From: Planctomycetota bacterium
Lineage (GTDB): Bacteria; Planctomycetota; Planctomycetia; Planctomycetales; Planctomycetaceae
Length of the DNA: 8,720 bases
Direction of reading: 5' to 3'
NCBI GenBank assembly: GCA_024278285.1
Contig: JAJRTM010000525.1
Location: forward strand, 1 to 8,720
The notes under the pieces were generated by a model, which worked only from the letters and a program-made list of their open reading frames with translations, was not told the DNA's origin and searched no databases. Positions 5,381 through 8,720 of this stretch are shown here, piece by piece. Every line of letters starts with the position of its first letter. The stretch's first letter is position 1. The position numbers were made by a program, and so were the translations under genes.

Positions 5381-7414
5381 TTAGAAGTAGCCAAACAGTA
5401 AATGAATGGGAATCTTTTCATCTGCATTTTTCAAACCGAGATCCAAAGCTGGTGCCTGGTTCAAAACGGCAAAGTAAGAACCGGGCTTCATCGAATTCAG
5501 AATATTTGCATTCGCCCCGCTCATACTTGGCACCATTAGTTCTTGAAGACTTTTCCGGTAATTGACTTGGACCTCGTCATAATAACCGTAAGAATACCGC
5601 GTACTGCCGGAAAGCATTTCGCTGGAGAGGGCGTTTCCATTGGTGCCCGCGGGAAGGACCATCGAATAAAGCGAAATATATTCGAGAAGTTCTTTGCGAT
5701 GCTCGTCGGTTGCTGGTTCCAGTTTTCCAACCGCGCCTGATTCGAGATTCTTTGCAATCCATTTTTTTCCAGAGGGATCAACAATGAACAGCGTTTGCAT
5801 GCTCCATTCCAATCCGTTGGAAACTTGGGGGGCATCGCTTTTCATTGATTGCAGTTCGATGCGACCACGTTGTTCCTGTTGAGAGACGGTTAAAAATTGA
5901 GTCCGGGTACGAGATCGTAGCCAGCCGTTTTGTAGATGTTGTTTTTCGCTCCAGTCAATCTGGGCAGATTCAAACGCTTCTTCGGTTGGCCAGATCGGAT
6001 AAACCGCGGTGGTCGGTTCAAACTGAAGCCCTGCACTGGGCGCCATCCCCGCATAGTAAGCAACGCGGGTAATACTCATCGCGTGGTTCTGTTTTTGATC
6101 CAGAAAGGTGATGCTGCGAACACGGGATTTAATCGAAAAGCCGTGCGCGATTGTCGAATAGCCCAACAATAAAAGACTGCTGCCGAACGCAATGACCGGA
6201 ACAGTAATCAGCAGCATCGCCAGTTGTCGCTTTTTCAGAAAGTAAATGTAATTGACCGGACCAATCACAATTGTAAATAAGGTAATCAGAACCAGCAGGG
6301 AAAAAACAGGAACGCCCCCCACATTCGGAATTAAGAAATGAAAGAAACTATCATTGCCGCCACGGCTGATTACGCCATTTCTTTTATGCCACAGCAATCG
6401 ATCACTGGAAAGATGATTCAGCAACCAGACCCAATGAGAAGCCGTTCCGGGAAAGGGATTTTCAGATAAGGCAATCACTTTCCCCAAACCTAAAGACCGC
6501 ATTCCAAAACTCTCGGATGTCAGCTTCCAGGGATCGCCCTGTGAAAAATCTTCGGGCTTTGTTGCAGTTCCTGTTGGATCATCGATGTCCACAATCGCTT
6601 GCCGCTTAAATAACTTGACATTCAATCTGTTCCATTTCGCTTCAACAAAGGCACGATTCTTAAACGCAAGCACCTCATCAAGCGAACTGGAACGAACAAC
6701 GGGTTCCTTAATGTTATAAATGAGTAGGTTTCCACCAGATGAAACCCATTCAATAATGGCCTGTCGTGCATCTGGTGGAACGTCTTGAGAGAGTGTCTCT
6801 AAAGGAATCGCAAGAATATCAAGCCCCGTATAAGCCAACCAGTTGACGGGCAGATTTTGCGGGCGGACGTGCTGCGTATACTCGGTCGTGCCATGTCGGT
6901 AGGAAGAGGAGGAACCGAGGAAGACCTGATTGACAGCGGTGTCGTACATCTGGGCGTCTTCTGCTTTTTTTCCGACAATTAACATGCTCGAACCGATATC
7001 GCTGTTACTAACGGTTTCGGGAAAAGAGACCGCCTGCGAAAGATGTTTGACCATTCGGCCTCGTTCCAGAACTCGAAATTCAACATAAGTGCCACGAGTC
7101 ACCATCGGGACCAGTAAGCTGGTATTGATTGTTGCATTTTGTTCCAGCGAAATGGATCGTGTGATGCGCGGGCATTTCTGGTAGCTGTTGTTTTCCTTGA
7201 TCTCCAACGTAATCGTGCGAGGCTTCCCATTATTGCGAACCGAAACGCGAACCGGATAATACCCCCCCTGTGTGCAGCCAATCCATTTTGAATTGACATC
7301 CACAATCAGATCAGACCCACTCAACGTGAACTCTGATCCGGTCGCCCAAGCCGATTGCGCAGGGATCACCAGAAGGAGGCATAACAGAAAATATCGATTG
7401 ACAGACCGCATCAT
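5381..7414 (-). CDS. Large secreted/membrane protein with glutamine-amidotransferase-like domain and two TM helices
   Basis: 677 residues, family not named with confidence. Residues 1-25 are a signal peptide (hydrophobic 8-19, likely cleavage after SAWA). About 30-130 looks like a beta-rich extracytoplasmic domain. About 140-345 resembles a class I glutamine amidotransferase-like fold: DILAIP (199-204), then DARQAIIEWVSSGGNLLIY (215-233), the usual 'L..W...GG.L' pattern, and GLGKVIALSENPFPG (309-323). No catalytic Cys-His-Glu triad is evident, so a structural or binding role is more likely. TM1 is about 367-390 (ending IGPVNYIYFL) and TM2 about 399-420. The C-terminal 250 residues are again extracytoplasmic by the simplest topology. 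Similar proteins sit near MoxR and ABC genes in other bacteria. GAGAGA lies 8 nt before the first of two adjacent ATGs and favours the first. The gene begins 30 bp after moxR and precedes the ABC ATPase, so joint transcription is likely. Confidence 0.82.
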   Translation of the reverse strand: MMRSVNRYFLLCLLLVIPAQSAWATGSEFTLSGSDLIVDVNSKWIGCTQGGYYPVRVSVRNNGKPRTITLEIKENNSYQKCPRITRSISLEQNATINTSLLVPMVTRGTYVEFRVLERGRMVKHLSQAVSFPETVSNSDIGSSMLIVGKKAEDAQMYDTAVNQVFLGSSSSYRHGTTEYTQHVRPQNLPVNWLAYTGLDILAIPLETLSQDVPPDARQAIIEWVSSGGNLLIYNIKEPVVRSSSLDEVLAFKNRAFVEAKWNRLNVKLFKRQAIVDIDDPTGTATKPEDFSQGDPWKLTSESFGMRSLGLGKVIALSENPFPGTASHWVWLLNHLSSDRLLWHKRNGVISRGGNDSFFHFLIPNVGGVPVFSLLVLITLFTIVIGPVNYIYFLKKRQLAMLLITVPVIAFGSSLLLLGYSTIAHGFSIKSRVRSITFLDQKQNHAMSITRVAYYAGMAPSAGLQFEPTTAVYPIWPTEEAFESAQIDWSEKQHLQNGWLRSRTRTQFLTVSQQEQRGRIELQSMKSDAPQVSNGLEWSMQTLFIVDPSGKKWIAKNLESGAVGKLEPATDEHRKELLEYISLYSMVLPAGTNGNALSSEMLSGSTRYSYGYYDEVQVNYRKSLQELMVPSMSGANANILNSMKPGSYFAVLNQAPALDLGLKNADEKIPIHLLFGYF

Positions 7415-7422
7415 AAATTCAA

Positions 7423-7428
7423 TCTCTC
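7423..7428 (-). promoter_or_regulatory. Ribosome binding site of the 677-residue membrane protein
   Basis: GAGAGA on the minus strand, 8 nt before the first ATG (7414) and 11 nt before the second (7411). This spacing favours the first ATG. It lies within the 30-bp gap after the MoxR stop codon. Confidence 0.55.
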
Positions 7429-7444
7429 GTATTTTAATTCGTCA

Positions 7445-8491
7445 CTATATTTTAATATCAGCAGGGATTTCTCGACCAACTTCCGGGACGGTATTGATTA
7501 ACTCTCGCACCAGCGATTGATTGTCCCAGCCATCCATGCGGGCAGAGTAATCGAGGATGACACGATGAGCGAGTACGCTGGATGCAACGAACTTGACTTC
7601 ATCGAAACCAACATTCGGCTTGCCCGCAATTAACGCTGCCGCTCTTGATGTATTCGCTAACGCAATGGCTGCCCGCGGAGAGGCGCCATAGCGCACAAAC
7701 TGCTTCACGACATCGGGCGAATCTTCGTGGATAGAATGAGTGGCAGTGACCAGCCGGGCGATATAGTTGGCGACCGCTTCGGGCAAGTGAATACGATCCA
7801 CCATCTCAAACAAGTGATTCAATTCATCGCCGGAAACAATCGTTTCTAATGTCGGAGGGACGCCATGTTTTCGCTGCGTGATAATACTCTGCAATGTTTC
7901 AGTACCAACTCCTTCAACAGAAATCTTGAAAGTGAAACGATCCAGTTGTGCTTCGGGGAGTGGGTACGTTCCTTCCAGTTCAATCGGGTTTTGTGTCGCG
8001 AGAACAAAAAACGGCAACGGCAACTGATGCGTTTCGCCCAGCACGGTCACGCGGCGTTCCTGCATCGCTTCAAGAAGTGCGGATTGCGTCTTGGGGGTCG
8101 CTCGATTAATTTCATCTGCCAATAGAAGATTCGCAAAAATTGGCCCTTTATGAAAAACGAGCCGCCTGGCTCCGTCTTGTTCTTCCAGAATCGGCGATCC
8201 TAAAATATCGCCCGGCAGAAGATCGGGAGTAAATTGTACCCTGCGAAAACTGAGTCCCATTAAAGAGGACAGCGATTTTACCAGTTCCGTTTTCCCAAGC
8301 CCGGGCAAGCCTTCGAGCAGCAGATGCCCGCGGGCAAGAATACAGGTGACCGCCAAGCTTAATAATTCTTCCTGACCGAGAATGGCCCGCCCGAGTTCGC
8401 TCAGTAAATGATCGACTGTCGATTTGGCTCGCGTTACTTCTTCGGGTGTCAGTAAAGATTCTGTCAGCGATGTCGTTTCATTGTTGCTCAT
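7445..8491 (-). CDS. MoxR-family AAA+ ATPase
   Basis: 348 residues from the ATG at 8491; a TTG one codon earlier is less likely, being only 1 nt from the GAGAGA site. The fold is a MoxR AAA+ ATPase: Walker A GLPGLGKT (61-68), Walker B LLLADE (122-127), sensor 1 ATQNP with N168, an LDRF motif with R185 as the likely arginine finger, sensor 2 GASPRA with R273, and a helical lid domain to the end. All ATPase residues are intact and the length is typical. MoxR proteins form ring oligomers and act as chaperone-like remodelers, often with a DUF58 and von Willebrand factor protein encoded next to them. Here the next gene, 30 bp downstream, is instead the 677-residue membrane protein, and no DUF58 gene is visible on either side. 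It is the first visible gene of the operon and is preceded by repeat-rich DNA. The substrate is unknown. Confidence 0.96.
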   Translation of the reverse strand: MSNNETTSLTESLLTPEEVTRAKSTVDHLLSELGRAILGQEELLSLAVTCILARGHLLLEGLPGLGKTELVKSLSSLMGLSFRRVQFTPDLLPGDILGSPILEEQDGARRLVFHKGPIFANLLLADEINRATPKTQSALLEAMQERRVTVLGETHQLPLPFFVLATQNPIELEGTYPLPEAQLDRFTFKISVEGVGTETLQSIITQRKHGVPPTLETIVSGDELNHLFEMVDRIHLPEAVANYIARLVTATHSIHEDSPDVVKQFVRYGASPRAAIALANTSRAAALIAGKPNVGFDEVKFVASSVLAHRVILDYSARMDGWDNQSLVRELINTVPEVGREIPADIKI

Positions 8492-8495
8492 CAAG

Positions 8496-8501
8496 TCTCT
8501 C
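8496..8501 (-). promoter_or_regulatory. Ribosome binding site of the MoxR gene; decides the start
   Basis: GAGAGA on the minus strand, 4 nt before ATG 8491 and only 1 nt before the in-frame TTG at 8494. The ATG is therefore the better start. Confidence 0.6.
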
Positions 8502-8585
8502 TTTCAAATATTCATTATGCCCGAACTGCTAATAGCTAGAATTTAACAGGGAAATAGGCGTTAGGTAGTAGGTATTAGTAACCGG
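8502..8585. other. Upstream region of the MoxR operon
   Basis: The operon promoter should lie here or within the repeat to the right. CATAAT on the minus strand (8519-8514) is a fair -10 candidate at a sensible distance, but I see no matching -35. Positions 8551-8580 contain a loose TAGGTA/TAGTAGG/TATTAG repetition. Confidence 0.3.
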
Positions 8586-8720
8586 GTAGCCCACCCGCTT
8601 TTAGCGGCTGGGTTGCGTAGCAACAAGATGCTCGCGCCATGTGAGTTCCTTTATATTGAACGCACATGGCGCGGGCATCTTGTGCCTGACGGCACCCAAC
8701 CACTAAAGTGGTCGGGCTAC
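8586..8720. repeat. Long head-to-head palindromic repeat doublet (REPIN-like), reaching the window edge
   Basis: Two arms of 58 bp (8586-8643 and 8663-8720) are inverted copies: 47 of 57 aligned positions match, with two single-base gaps. The inner ends pair perfectly over 11 bp (CGCGCCATGTG, 8633-8643, with 8663-8673), and GTTC/GAAC (8645-8648, 8658-8661) extends the stem around a 9-nt loop. Each arm also holds two own hairpins. The first is 8590-8612 on the left (8 of 9 pairs) and 8695-8716 on the right (9 pairs with one G-T). The second is GTTGC-GTA-GCAAC (8612-8624) on the left and GTGCC-TGAC-GGCAC (8682-8695) on the right. Where the arms differ inside stems, both partners tend to change. 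The repeat may continue beyond 8720. It lies about 95 bp upstream of the MoxR start. Confidence 0.8.

Noticed and set aside
8492..8494. TTG at 8494 as the MoxR start
   Set aside because: It is 1 nt from the GAGAGA ribosome site, and the next codon is ATG with proper spacing.
1..8720. tRNA, rRNA or known riboswitch genes
   Set aside because: No TTCGA-type T-arm with matching acceptor stem, rRNA core sequence or recognised riboswitch core was seen by eye; a covariance-model scan was not possible.

Overview
This window looks like chromosomal DNA of a planctomycete, possibly Gimesia-like. The basis is a secreted planctomycete-style sulfatase, a MoxR ATPase operon with a large secreted two-TM protein and an ABC ATPase, a double zinc-ribbon protein, modest GC (about 51% in a counted stretch of the ABC gene), and gene-poor gaps full of palindromic repeats. 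The taxonomic call is an inference from gene families and repeat style, not from a marker gene.

Layout, left to right. Positions 1-418 (minus) hold the N-terminal part of a double zinc-ribbon protein that runs off the left edge. Positions 419-1191 hold no credible gene but contain a head-to-head pair of hairpin repeats (445-557), three families of triple 9-10-nt repeats, a long inverted repeat (871-1049) and small hairpins. Positions 1192-2796 (minus) encode a secreted type I sulfatase with an intact formylglycine motif but Gln where the family has an active-site His. Positions 3112-4017 (plus) encode a GIY-YIG nuclease-family protein with a C-terminal DUF4357-like domain. It is the only plus-strand gene and is AT-rich (about 41% GC), which suggests acquisition. 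Positions 8491 to 4197 (minus) form a probable three-gene operon: MoxR AAA+ ATPase, then a 677-residue secreted/membrane protein with a glutamine-amidotransferase-like fold, then an ABC-2-type ATPase. The right end (8586-8720) is a second, longer head-to-head hairpin-repeat pair that reaches the window edge.

How the genes may work together. MoxR ATPases usually act as chaperone-like remodelers of membrane or von Willebrand factor proteins. Here the MoxR gene sits 30 bp upstream of a protein with a large extracytoplasmic region and two TM helices, followed after 83 bp by an ABC ATPase with no permease in the window. A cell-envelope assembly or transport role is plausible but unproven. The usual MoxR partner (DUF58) and the ABC permease are both absent from the visible DNA.

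The most notable non-coding signal is the pair of inverted doublets at 445-557 and 8586-8720. In both, the two arms differ in sequence at paired positions but keep the hairpins, so the structure appears conserved. This is what REPIN-type mobile repeats (REP doublets moved by RAYT transposases) look like. No CRISPR array, tRNA, rRNA or insertion-sequence transposase was seen.
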